From contig JADIZR010000003.1 of assembly GCA_016704655.1 (NCBI GenBank), forward strand, positions 1-64,000: a stretch of 64,000 nucleotides of DNA. Direction: 5' to 3'. Within the stretch, counting starts at the first letter, position 1. Each line of letters starts with the position of its first letter. Position numbers and translations under genes: made by a program. Of this stretch, positions 37,050 through 44,866 are shown in pieces. The notes below the pieces were generated by a model. That model did not search any database, was not told the origin of the DNA, and was given only the letters and a program-made list of their open reading frames with translations. The stretch is from Pseudomonadota bacterium (GTDB taxonomy: Bacteria; Pseudomonadota; Gammaproteobacteria; Steroidobacterales; Steroidobacteraceae).

Positions 37050-37187
37050 TGGCCGTCGTTCCTGGCGCGTTCTGCGCCTGCTGCATATTCCGGTCGAAGT
37101 GGATTCTCAGGACGAGCCGACGGGGCTGTCGCGTCCGTGGTCTTTGCGGCGAGCGGAAAGGCTGACACGCACTTGAGGCAGGCGACC

Positions 37188-37311
37188 GATCCGGGGCCTT
37201 CCCCCGAGCTTGGAAAGGCAGACACGCGCTCGGGGGAAGGCTCCGAATCAGTCGTTTGTGATACGCGGCGCCTGAGCTGCGTCTTCGTGGCCGAAGACTG
37301 CGCACGGCGCA
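37188..37311 (+). repeat. Constant-loop/variable-stem bipartite hairpin element (copy D)
   Basis: Hairpin 1 has arms 37188-37209 and 37228-37249 (20 of 22 paired, one of the others G-T) around the loop TTGGAAAGGCAGACACGC (37210-37227). After 18 nt, GCGCCTGAG (37268-37276) opens hairpin 2, with inner stem GTCTTCG/CGAAGAC, closing at ACGGCGCA. A degenerate loop copy, GGAAAGGCTGACACGC, lies at 37155-37170 without a clear stem. The element sits in the 424-nt gap between the c-di-GMP gene and the GST gene. Confidence 0.75.
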
Positions 37312-37473
37312 GGGAGCGGCCGGGCACGAGACGCTCTGAGCAGACGTTGATGGCGATCCCGAGGATGAGCGGAAGCCGCCGGACTCGCCAATGATTGCCG
37401 GTTCGGGGTACCGTACGCGCCCCGTGGCGCGGCAACCTGAATCGAGCCCCCAGCACGACACGAGGACTCGCCG

Positions 37474-38145
37474 ATGCTCAAGCTCTACGGATTCCCCGTC
37501 AGCAACTACACGAACATGGTGGAACTCGCCCTGCTCGAGAAGGGATTACCCTTCGAGTACGTGCTGACCTTTCCGGAGCAGACGCCGGAATTTCTCGCCA
37601 GGAGTCCGCGCGGCAAGGTGCCTTTTCTCGGCACGCCCCAGGGCTTCATCAACGAAGCAGATGCGATCCTCGACTATCTCGAGGACATCGGGCCGGCCAG
37701 AAGACTGTTGCCGGAAGACCCGCAGGCGCGGGCCACCGTTCGCGCGTTGGTGAAGGAAATCGAGCTTTACATCGAGTTGCCGGCGCGCACCTGCTTTGCT
37801 GAAGCGTTCTTCGGCGGTTCAGTGCCCGCGGCGATCAAGAGCAAGGCGCGTGAAGACCTGCTGGCGGGTTTTGCCACGCTCAAGCGACACGCCCGCTTCG
37901 CGCCGTACGTCGCGGGCGACACCTTCACGTTGGCCGATATCGTCTTCCTGTACAGCGTCGACCTCGCGACTACCGTCGGCAAGCAGCTGTTTGGACTGGA
38001 CCTGCTCGGGGACCTGCCGGCTGCCAGGACGCTGCTGCAACTGCTGGGCGAGAATCCGCACGTCAAGGCGATTGCGAAGAAGAGAGACGCGGGCATGCCC
38101 GCGTTCGTGGCTGCAGTGCGTGCACGCTTGCAGGGTACGACCTAG
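37474..38145 (+). CDS. Glutathione S-transferase family protein
   Basis: A cytosolic detoxification or thiol-transfer enzyme, 223 residues. The N-terminal thioredoxin-like domain starts MLKLYGFPVSNYTNMVELAL and has RSPRGKVPFL with the cis-proline and NEADAILDYLED for glutathione binding. The C-terminal helical domain has APYVAGDTFTLADIVFLYSV, the usual N-capping box. A Ser/Tyr/Asn cluster (SNYTN) replaces a clear catalytic Cys, so a Ser- or Tyr-type class is likely. The substrate is unknown. It is convergent with the copper ATPase. Confidence 0.9.
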   Translation: MLKLYGFPVSNYTNMVELALLEKGLPFEYVLTFPEQTPEFLARSPRGKVPFLGTPQGFINEADAILDYLEDIGPARRLLPEDPQARATVRALVKEIELYIELPARTCFAEAFFGGSVPAAIKSKAREDLLAGFATLKRHARFAPYVAGDTFTLADIVFLYSVDLATTVGKQLFGLDLLGDLPAARTLLQLLGENPHVKAIAKKRDAGMPAFVAAVRARLQGTT

Positions 38146-38212
38146 GCAGGTCATCCTCCGGGGCCGTAACGACGCGGCAGGCACATCCGGCAGCGAAGAC
38201 CACTCCGCGCGG

Positions 38213-40594
38213 CTAGTCGCTATGCAGCGACACGTTGCGCAACCGCAATGCATTGCCGACGACTGATACCGAGGACAGGCTCATCGCCAGCGCGGCGATC
38301 ATGGGGCTCAGCAGCAGGCCGAACATCGGATAAAGCACGCCTGCGGCCACCGGCACGCCCAACGCGTTGTAGAGGAACGCAAAGGCGAGATTCTGCTTCA
38401 TGTTCCGGACCGCGGCACGCGAGATCTCCCGGGCGCGTGCAATGCCGCGCAGGTCGCCCTTGACCAGCGTGACCTGGGCGCTGGACATGGCGACATCCGT
38501 GCCCGTTCCCATGGCGATGCCAACATCCGCCGCCGCAAGCGCCGGCGCGTCATTGATGCCGTCTCCCGCCATGGCGACGTGGCGCCCTTCGGCTCTCAGC
38601 CGCTGGACGAGGGCGGCCTTGTCTTTGGGCTGCACCTCACCGTGCACCTCGTCGATGCCGAGCCGGCGCGCGACCGCGTCAGCCGTTGTGCGACTGTCGC
38701 CGGTGGCCATCGCCACACGCAGGCCGGTCGCGTGCAATGCCTTGATCGCAGCGGCCGTTCCGTCCTTGATCGGATCCGCCACGGCGATCAGGCCCGTCGC
38801 GCGCCCGTCGACCGCGAGGAACATCGCGGTCGCTCCATCGGAGCGCAGGCCCTCTGCAGCGTCCGCCAGCGTGCCGAGATCCGCACCTACCTCCCGCATC
38901 AGCGCAGCATTGCCGAGCGCAATGGCGTGGCCTTCGACGCGGCCACGGACGCCGCGACCCGTGACCGACTCGAACTCATCGGCCTTGGACAGCGTGAGGG
39001 TGCGCCGCTTCGCCTCGGCGACGATAGCATCGGCGAGCGGGTGCTCGCTCCCCTGCTCGAGGCTTGCCGCGAGCCGCAGCACTTCTTCTGCCGACTCCGG
39101 ATCTTGTCCGATCACCTCGCGAAAAGCCGGTCGGCCCTGCGTCAGCGTGCCGGTCTTGTCCACGATCAAGGTATCGATTGTGCGCAGCCGCTCTATGGCT
39201 TCGGCGTCGCGGAACAGGACGCCGGCCTGCGCCGCGCGACCGCTGGCCACCATGATCGTCATGGGCGTGGCGAGACCAAGTGCACAGGGACAGGCGATGA
39301 TCAGCACGGCAACCCCATTGACCACCGCATAGGTCCATGACGGATCAGGGCCGAACAGGCCCCACACGACGAAGGTCGCGAGCGCAGCAACCATGACCGC
39401 GAGCACGAACCAGAGGCTCACCTTGTCGGCCAGTCGCTGCATCGGCTCCCGGGATCGCTGGGCCTGCGCAACGAGTTGCACGATCTGCGCCAGGACCGTC
39501 TCCGAACCGATCTTGTCGGCCCGCATGACCAGTGCGCCGTTGCCGTTGATCGTGGCGCCGATGACCTTGTCACCCGGGGTCTTCTCCACCGGGATCAGCT
39601 CGCCGGTGAGCATCGATTCGTCGACGCTGGAATGGCCCTCCAGCACCGTGCCGTCGACCGGCACCTTCTCGCCCGGGCGCACGCGCAGGCGGTCGCCGAC
39701 GTGCACATGAGTCAGCGGAATATCCTCTTCCGCATCCCCCGCGCCGAGACGCCGCGCCGTCTTTGGCACGAGCCCAAGCAGCGCCTTCAGCGCCGCAGAG
39801 GTACTCGAGCGCGCCTTCAACTCCAGCATTTGCCCGAGCAGTGTCAGTGAAACGATGATCGCCGCGGCTTCGAAATACACCCCCACCCGCCCGTGTTCAC
39901 GGAACGAGTCCGGGAACAGCCCCGGCGCCACGGTCGCAACGACGCTGTACGCGAAGGCGGCCCCGACGCCGGTGCCGATCAGGGTCCACATGTTCGGGCT
40001 GCGATGAGCGATCGATCGTGCCCAGCGCAAGAAGAACGGCCACGCGGCCCACAGAACCACCGGTGCGGTGAGCGCCAATTCGATCCAGGTGCGCGTGGTC
40101 GCCGTGAGCAGGGTCGTGCGATGCCCGAACATCGCCAGTGCCAGCACGACGAGTGAGAGCGGCAGGGTCCACCAGAAGCGACGACGGAAGTCGGCGAGCT
40201 CCGGGCTCTCGTCGTCGTCCAGCGTCGGCATCATTGGCTCTAGTGCCATGCCGCAGATCGGGCACGCGCCGGGCGCGTCGCGCACGATCTGCGGATGCAT
40301 CGGGCAGGTGTACTGCGTGCCGGCGGGCGCCGTCTCGTCGGCGGCGAGATCCGACTGCAGGTAGCGGGTGGGGTCCGCGACGAACTTGCTGCGGCAGCCG
40401 GCAGAGCAGAATCGGTATTCCTGCCCGGCATGGCCGGCGTGATGCGGGGAATCGGTGGCCACCGTCATCCCGCACACCGGATCAATCGCGGCCTCGCCTT
40501 TGCCGTGTTCCGCGGCACGCGCGGCATTGGGCTCGTGGCAGTGTGCGTGAGCACCGCCGGATGCGCGACTCGCGTCAGAAGGGCGTGCGGTCAT
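38213..40594 (-). CDS. Copper-translocating P1B-type ATPase
   Basis: A CopA/SilP-type exporter, 793 residues. Instead of HMA domains the N terminus has a His-rich start, a YHS/TRASH-like domain (IDPVCGMTVA ... CSAGC) and a heavy-metal-binding segment (CPMHPQIVRD ... CPICGM). Then come eight membrane segments, the actuator motif SMLTGELIPVEK, the metal channel CPCALGLATP, the phosphorylation site DKTGTLT, HPLA and GDGINDAPAL. It exports Cu(I), possibly Ag(I), to the periplasm. It lies 9 nt downstream of the Met-rich protein gene, the same transcript. Confidence 0.93.
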   Translation of the reverse strand: MTARPSDASRASGGAHAHCHEPNAARAAEHGKGEAAIDPVCGMTVATDSPHHAGHAGQEYRFCSAGCRSKFVADPTRYLQSDLAADETAPAGTQYTCPMHPQIVRDAPGACPICGMALEPMMPTLDDDESPELADFRRRFWWTLPLSLVVLALAMFGHRTTLLTATTRTWIELALTAPVVLWAAWPFFLRWARSIAHRSPNMWTLIGTGVGAAFAYSVVATVAPGLFPDSFREHGRVGVYFEAAAIIVSLTLLGQMLELKARSSTSAALKALLGLVPKTARRLGAGDAEEDIPLTHVHVGDRLRVRPGEKVPVDGTVLEGHSSVDESMLTGELIPVEKTPGDKVIGATINGNGALVMRADKIGSETVLAQIVQLVAQAQRSREPMQRLADKVSLWFVLAVMVAALATFVVWGLFGPDPSWTYAVVNGVAVLIIACPCALGLATPMTIMVASGRAAQAGVLFRDAEAIERLRTIDTLIVDKTGTLTQGRPAFREVIGQDPESAEEVLRLAASLEQGSEHPLADAIVAEAKRRTLTLSKADEFESVTGRGVRGRVEGHAIALGNAALMREVGADLGTLADAAEGLRSDGATAMFLAVDGRATGLIAVADPIKDGTAAAIKALHATGLRVAMATGDSRTTADAVARRLGIDEVHGEVQPKDKAALVQRLRAEGRHVAMAGDGINDAPALAAADVGIAMGTGTDVAMSSAQVTLVKGDLRGIARAREISRAAVRNMKQNLAFAFLYNALGVPVAAGVLYPMFGLLLSPMIAALAMSLSSVSVVGNALRLRNVSLHSD

Positions 40595-40603
40595 CGGCGG
40601 ACC

Positions 40604-41071
40604 CTATTTCGCGGGCATGGACTCCATCGCCTGCTGATGCTGCAGCATCTGTTCCATCATCATCTGCATCATGCTCATACGGTTTTCCATCATCTGGTGG
40701 CGCTGCATCATGTCTCCGCCGGCCATTGGCTTGCCGTCGCCCATGGTCATGCCACCAGCCTGGCCGCCGCCCTTCATCATCGGGCCGCCCATCCCGCCCA
40801 TCCCGCCCATCCCGCTCATCGCGGTCATGTTGTCCTGCATGGCCTGCATGTGCGCCTGCATCAGCTTCCGGCGTTCCGTCAAATCGGTGGTTGCGCGGAT
40901 CTGGTCCATCTGCGCCTGCATTGCCGTCATGTTCTGCTGCATCTGAGACATCTGCTGCCCCATGTCCCTGCCCATGGCTGGCTTATCCGTCGCAGCCTTG
41001 TCCTGAGCCGATGCGATGGGAGCAGAGAGGGCACAAGCGGCGATCGCGGCGATCAGGATTGAGGTCTTCAT
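40604..41071 (-). CDS. Methionine-rich periplasmic protein, probably copper-related
   Basis: A 155-residue protein with a signal peptide (MKTSILIAAIAACALSAPIA, cleaved near ASA/Q). The mature part is very rich in Met, Gln and Gly: MGQQMSQMQQNMTAMQAQMD, GMGGMGGMGGPMM and HQMMENRMSMMQMMM. Such Met clusters bind Cu(I). A coiled-coil helix (residues 35-85) is likely. It is upstream of and in operon with the copper ATPase, so a periplasmic copper sponge or chaperone role is the best guess. I recognise no specific named family. Confidence 0.75.
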   Translation of the reverse strand: MKTSILIAAIAACALSAPIASAQDKAATDKPAMGRDMGQQMSQMQQNMTAMQAQMDQIRATTDLTERRKLMQAHMQAMQDNMTAMSGMGGMGGMGGPMMKGGGQAGGMTMGDGKPMAGGDMMQRHQMMENRMSMMQMMMEQMLQHQQAMESMPAK

Positions 41072-41138
41072 GTTGGGATTCCTTCGAAATCGGATGGGTT
41101 AGAGGATCGACAGCCTACGGTGGTCATGACGACCGAAC

Positions 41139-41366
41139 TCACCTGCTCTTGCGCAGGATCGCGACCAGTACGACGCCCAGCACGACGACGACGAGCGCGA
41201 TCAGCCACGCACTATTGAAGCCGTACATGTGGCCGTTCATGCTTCCGTTGTCCATCATCTCGCCACCCATCGGCGTGTTGTCAGCCATCGCGGCACTGAC
41301 AGGCATCAGCAGTGCAGGGGCGACACCGAGCACAGTGGCGAGGGATCTTTCGGTGGTCGTGTTCAT
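41139..41366 (-). CDS. Small Met/His-containing membrane protein in the copper cluster
   Basis: A 75-residue protein starting at ATG 41366. It has an N-terminal signal peptide or helix (LATVLGVAPALLMPVSAAMA), a short Met-rich periplasmic loop (MGGEMMDNGSMNGHMYG) and a C-terminal membrane helix (AWLIALVVVVLGVVLVAIL) ending in RKSR. The Met/His loop suggests copper contact. An in-frame ATG at 41423 is less likely. It is 67 nt upstream of the Met-rich gene and on the same strand, probably the first gene of the copper operon. Confidence 0.65.
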   Translation of the reverse strand: MNTTTERSLATVLGVAPALLMPVSAAMADNTPMGGEMMDNGSMNGHMYGFNSAWLIALVVVVLGVVLVAILRKSR

Positions 41367-41559
41367 TCGTGCGGCTTCCTTGAGTGCGGTGAAGCCGCCG
41401 CCGGCGAACTGCTTCGGAACCACCAGCGCAGCGACGGCGACGGCGTGACTGGGATCACCGGGATACTCTTATAGACAGGATGTTGTCCGTTCCCTACCGA
41501 ACATTGGGGTCGCCCCCATCGGGTACGCCGGATCACGCGACGGATCGGGGTACGCTGCC

Positions 41560-41705
41560 AGCCGTTACGTTCCCTGAGATCGTGGATGCGTCGTTCGGCT
41601 CGATCAGGCAATACGCCCGGGCGAGCGCAGTCGTGACGATCCGCCTCCTGGAGACGATCGCCGTGATCGCGGGGGCGACGCATCGACCGAGCGACCGGGT
41701 GGCGT
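41560..41705 (+). pseudogene. Remnant of a DUF2254-type membrane protein
   Basis: A short frame reads VTFPEIVDASFGSIRQYARA and then VVTIRLLETIAVIAGATHRPSDR. This resembles the C-terminal soluble region of DUF2254 membrane proteins, but without the membrane part and with the frame lost after Asp-Arg. Only about 45 residues can be recognised. The rest of 41424-41890 shows no gene that I can support. Confidence 0.35.
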
Positions 41706-41890
41706 GCTCCGCGTTGGGGGGAGCCGCTGCCAGCATCCGAATAATCCCGCAACACCGATGGCAGGCGGAACCGGCGAACTGGTGCTTCCGCCGCACATCC
41801 GAAGCTCACTGTGTACCCCATCGCACAGACAGACAGGCACCGGGCGGTCGATGGTGACTTCATCATTCGGAACACCGACTGGAGACAGCG

Positions 41891-42421
41891 ATGACCAGCA
41901 GCAATCTGGAACCCGAACGGGACGGGACTTCGGGCGGAGCTCCGAAGTCAGGTCCGTTTGGCGAGCAGCCGGCCGGAACCGGGCTCGGCGCGGCGGCCGG
42001 CGGCGTCGCGGTTGGCGCATTGGCAGGCTCGATCGCGGGTCCCGTCGGCGCGGTAGTGGGCGCAGCGATCGGTGCCGTGGCGGGCGGCCTCGCTGGCAGC
42101 GGCATCGCCGATGCGATCGACACGGCCGCCGAGGAAGGCTACTGGCGCGATAATTTCTCCAGCCGACCGTACGTGAAGGGCGGCTCGAGCTTCGAGGACT
42201 ACGGGCCAGCCTATCGTTTCGGGGTCGATTCCTATGCGCGGCTCGGAGATCACTCGTTCGAACAGGCCGAGCTGGAACTGGAGCGTGAATGGGAGCGGGC
42301 CAAGGGCGGTTCACAATTGTCGTGGGCCAGCGCCAAGGACGCCACCCGCGACGCGTGGCAGCACGTTAGCGATGCGATTGAACGCGTGATGCCCGGGGAC
42401 TCTGATCGGGACGGGAAGTAA
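41891..42421 (+). CDS. Glycine-zipper protein of unknown function
   Basis: A 176-residue protein. A disordered N terminus is followed by a Gly/Ala zipper (about 30-75; GAAAGGVAVGALAGSIAGPV and GAVVGAAIGAVAGGLAG), able to insert in or pack on membranes. A polar C-terminal region has YWRDNFSSRPYVKGG, YGPAYRFGVDSYARLGDHS and DATRDAWQHVSDAIERVMPG. Proteins of this layout occur widely in proteobacteria without a known function, and the final GDSDRDGK is typical. A GGAGACAGCG sequence precedes ATG 41891. Confidence 0.8.
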   Translation: MTSSNLEPERDGTSGGAPKSGPFGEQPAGTGLGAAAGGVAVGALAGSIAGPVGAVVGAAIGAVAGGLAGSGIADAIDTAAEEGYWRDNFSSRPYVKGGSSFEDYGPAYRFGVDSYARLGDHSFEQAELELEREWERAKGGSQLSWASAKDATRDAWQHVSDAIERVMPGDSDRDGK

Positions 42422-42451
42422 GTCGACGTCCGGCGGTTGCCGGCAGAGTTT

Positions 42452-42545
42452 CTCAGGCGCCGCATCGCAAGCGGTTGGCTCCGAAGTCTTTCTGGCGAGC
42501 GTATCTGCCTTTCCGCTCGCCAGAAAGACTTCGGAGCCAGCCGCT
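42452..42545 (-). repeat. Constant-loop/variable-stem hairpin element (copy C)
   Basis: The arms at 42470-42501 and 42514-42545 (32 pairs, one G-T) enclose the loop TATCTGCCTTTC. Aligned with the other copies, the core GCGTATCTGCCTTTCCGC matches the reverse complement of the 18-nt loop at 15 of 18 positions. On the minus strand, GCGCCTGAG follows (42460-42452), as in copies A and D. It lies between the glycine-zipper gene and the nadC stop codon, so it may also act as a terminator. Confidence 0.7.
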
Positions 42546-42579
42546 GTTGCTCACGGCGGGTCCGACGCGACGTGATCGT

Positions 42580-43509
42580 CTAATCCGCGTACTCGAACCG
42601 CATCGACAGGTCGACGGCCCGCACGTGCTTCGTCAGCGAACCGACCGAGATGAAATCCACGCCGGTCTCGCCAACCGCCCGCATCGTCTCGAGCGTGACG
42701 TTCCCGGACGCCTCGAGCTTGATCGGCCCACGCGGATGCGAGCGATTGAGTGCGACCGCCGCCCACAGGTCCGCGAGCGAGAACTCGTCGAGCAGCGCCA
42801 TGTCGGCACCGGCGTCGAGCGCCTGGCGCAGTTCGTCGAGCGACTCGACTTCCACTTCGATCATCACCTTCGCGGGCGATGCCTTGGCTGCCGCCACTGC
42901 GGCACCGATCGAGCCAGCCGCCAGGATGTGGTTTTCCTTCACCAGGATGCCGTCGTACAGACCCACGCGATGGTTGACGCCACCGCCACAGCGCACGGCG
43001 TACTTCTGCGCGTTGCGCAGGCAAGGCAAGGTCTTGCGCGTGTCGAGTACGCGGCACGGCAGTCCGCGCAGGACGTCGGCATGGCGTCGTGTGGCCGTCG
43101 CCGTCGCCGACAGCACCTGCAGGAAATTGAGCGCGGTACGTTCGCCGGTCAGCAATGAGCGGGCCGGGCCGGAAAGTCGATACAGCAGCTGGCCCGGTTC
43201 CACGGCATCGCCGTCGCTTACGTGCCATTCAACGACGACCGCAGGATCTACCTGACGGAAGACTTCGTCGACGTACGGCCGGCCCGCGACCACCGCGGCT
43301 TCCCGCGTGATCACCTTTGCTTGCCCCATGCGACTGGCCGGCACCAGCGCGGCCGTGAGATCGCCGCTGCCGACGTCTTCCTTGAGCGCAGCGGCGACGG
43401 TCTGCTGGAGGTCCGCAGGCAGGACCAGGGCCGCGTCCGGGTCGTGGGAGCGCGGCCTGTGACCAGTCCCGATCAGAACGGCAGGCCGTGCGTTGCCGAA
43501 CCCATGCAC
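42580..43509 (-). CDS. nadC: Nicotinate-nucleotide pyrophosphorylase (carboxylating)
   Basis: NadC converts quinolinate and PRPP to nicotinate mononucleotide in NAD synthesis. The active-site blocks are LDTRKTLPCLRNAQKYAV, CGGGVNHRVGLYDGILVKEN, MIEVEVESLDEL and FISVGSLTKHVRAVDLSM. The frame from ATG 43509 gives 309 residues, about 25 more than usual, and overlaps the upstream gene by 37 nt. The conserved part starts near VLPADLQQTVAAAL, so the real start may be a later, non-ATG codon. nadA and nadB are not in the window. Confidence 0.93.
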   Translation of the reverse strand: MHGFGNARPAVLIGTGHRPRSHDPDAALVLPADLQQTVAAALKEDVGSGDLTAALVPASRMGQAKVITREAAVVAGRPYVDEVFRQVDPAVVVEWHVSDGDAVEPGQLLYRLSGPARSLLTGERTALNFLQVLSATATATRRHADVLRGLPCRVLDTRKTLPCLRNAQKYAVRCGGGVNHRVGLYDGILVKENHILAAGSIGAAVAAAKASPAKVMIEVEVESLDELRQALDAGADMALLDEFSLADLWAAVALNRSHPRGPIKLEASGNVTLETMRAVGETGVDFISVGSLTKHVRAVDLSMRFEYAD

Positions 43510-44075
43510 AGCAGCATCGGGATCGAGAGCACGAAGTTCGTGCGCGAGGCGAGCATGGCCGTCTTGCGCGCAGCGGCCTTTTCTTCATCCGTGGCGGCCA
43601 CGATGCCGAGAACCTTCTTCTGGTTGGGCCAGATCAGCACCCAGACATTGAACAGCATGATGGTGCCGAGCCAGGCGCCGATGCCGATCACGAGCTGGTA
43701 GTAGTTGACCGGGTCGCTCAGCATCCCGAGCGCGAACGAGCCGTGGAAGTTGCCCGAACGCGCGAGGTACCAGGCACCCGTGAGCCAGGTGGCGAGCGCG
43801 GCCCAGCGGAACCAGAACAGCGCTGCCGGCGCGATGTATTTGCTGATGCCGGCACCGCCCGGGCCGCCCTTGTCCGCTGCGGCAGCGGCGAGGCCGGGAA
43901 TCTGCACCAGGTTGAAGTAATAGAGCAGTCCGATCCAGGTGATGCCGGTCAGGATGTGCAGCCAGCGGGCCAGGCCCAGCTCGTGGAACGTGGTCGGGGC
44001 GATGAGCAGGCTCAGCACGATGGCCGCCGCGAAACCGGCCGTAATGGCTCCGCGAACGGTGGTCAGTGGGTTCAT
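43473..44075 (-). CDS. PuuD-like (urate hydroxylase type) integral membrane protein
   Basis: A 200-residue protein with about five membrane segments. ARWLHILTGITWIGLLYYFN has the conserved His and Trp of the PuuD/DUF989 membrane domain, followed by FRWAALATWLTGAWYL and LFNVWVLIWPNQKKVLGI. It lacks the C-terminal cytochrome c domain of full PuuD enzymes. Many such stand-alone homologues sit far from purine genes, as here, so urate oxidation should not be assumed. ATG 44075 is chosen because GAGGAA lies 9 nt upstream. Confidence 0.75.
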   Translation of the reverse strand: MNPLTTVRGAITAGFAAAIVLSLLIAPTTFHELGLARWLHILTGITWIGLLYYFNLVQIPGLAAAAADKGGPGGAGISKYIAPAALFWFRWAALATWLTGAWYLARSGNFHGSFALGMLSDPVNYYQLVIGIGAWLGTIMLFNVWVLIWPNQKKVLGIVAATDEEKAAARKTAMLASRTNFVLSIPMLLCMGSATHGLPF

Positions 44076-44208
44076 GGGTACGGATTCCTCGGGAAAAATC
44101 TTTTTGATACCGGAGCTTACCGCTCCCATGGCATCCTGGAATGAGTTTGAAGAATAGGCGACAGACCTTCATAATTCAACGTCCTGCGCAGCAGGCGCAG
44201 GAGGCTTC

Positions 44209-44511
44209 ATGTCCCAGGTTGCACCAGCTTCACCGTGTTTGAACATCTGCGTGCTCGATGCCGCCCGAACTTGCAGCGGGTGCGGCCGCACGCTGGATGA
44301 AATCGCACGGTGGGGTCGGATGAGCGCTGCCGAGCAATGGCAGGTCATCGCGCGCCTGGAGCGTGTCCGTCAGCAGGAGGTCGCAACGGCAAGTCCCGCC
44401 CCGCGAACTGAGCGAGTTCGTGGCGGATGGAACGCCGGCTGCGTTCTGATGTCATTTGTGAGGTCGGCATGTGAGCCGGCGAACTGGCTGCGTCTTGCGG
44501 CCGAGAGGTAA
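44209..44511 (+). CDS. DUF1289 family Cys-rich protein
   Basis: A 100-residue protein with the DUF1289 pattern: PCLNICVLDAARTCSGCGRT then LDEIARWGRMSA. The four cysteines could bind a metal or an iron-sulfur centre. The family is usually about 60 residues; the tail after residue 62 is low in conservation and may reflect a lost stop. AGGAGGC lies upstream of ATG 44209. It is followed directly by grxD, a link that fits an iron-sulfur or redox role; that is inference. Confidence 0.82.
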   Translation: MSQVAPASPCLNICVLDAARTCSGCGRTLDEIARWGRMSAAEQWQVIARLERVRQQEVATASPAPRTERVRGGWNAGCVLMSFVRSACEPANWLRLAAER

Positions 44512-44515
44512 GGAC

Positions 44516-44845
44516 GTGGACGTTACTCAGCGGATCCAGGAACAGCTCAAGTCGAACCCGGTCGTGCTCTACATGAAGGGTACCCCGGACTTTCCGCAGT
44601 GCGGATTCTCGGCCTCGGCCGTGCGCACGCTGGAGGCCTGTGGGGCGGAGTTCGCGTACGTGAACATCTTCGAAGACCCGGAACTGCGCGATGCGCTCAA
44701 GCGTTACTCGAACTGGCCAACGTACCCGCAGGTCTACGTGAAAGGCGAACTGCTGGGTGGCGCAGACATCCTGACCGAGATGTTCCAGAAGGGCGAGCTG
44801 CAGCAGCTGCTGACCGAAGCGGGCGCCACGGTCAAGACAGCCTGA
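44516..44845 (+). CDS. grxD: Monothiol glutaredoxin GrxD
   Basis: A cytosolic glutaredoxin that carries [2Fe-2S] clusters with BolA-type partners, 109 residues. The CGFS active site is in DFPQCGFSASAV, with VVLYMKGTP before it. WPTYPQVYVKGELLGGADI holds the glutathione-binding TYPQ and GG motifs. GTG 44516 is chosen because AGGTAAGG precedes it and the product then has normal length. It is convergent with rnt. Confidence 0.96.
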   Translation: MDVTQRIQEQLKSNPVVLYMKGTPDFPQCGFSASAVRTLEACGAEFAYVNIFEDPELRDALKRYSNWPTYPQVYVKGELLGGADILTEMFQKGELQQLLTEAGATVKTA

Positions 44846-44866
44846 CCGCACGGGCGCATCCGACGA

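Noticed and set aside
43473..44075. Calling the membrane protein a true urate hydroxylase
   Set aside because: The cytochrome c domain is missing, and no purine-degradation genes are nearby.
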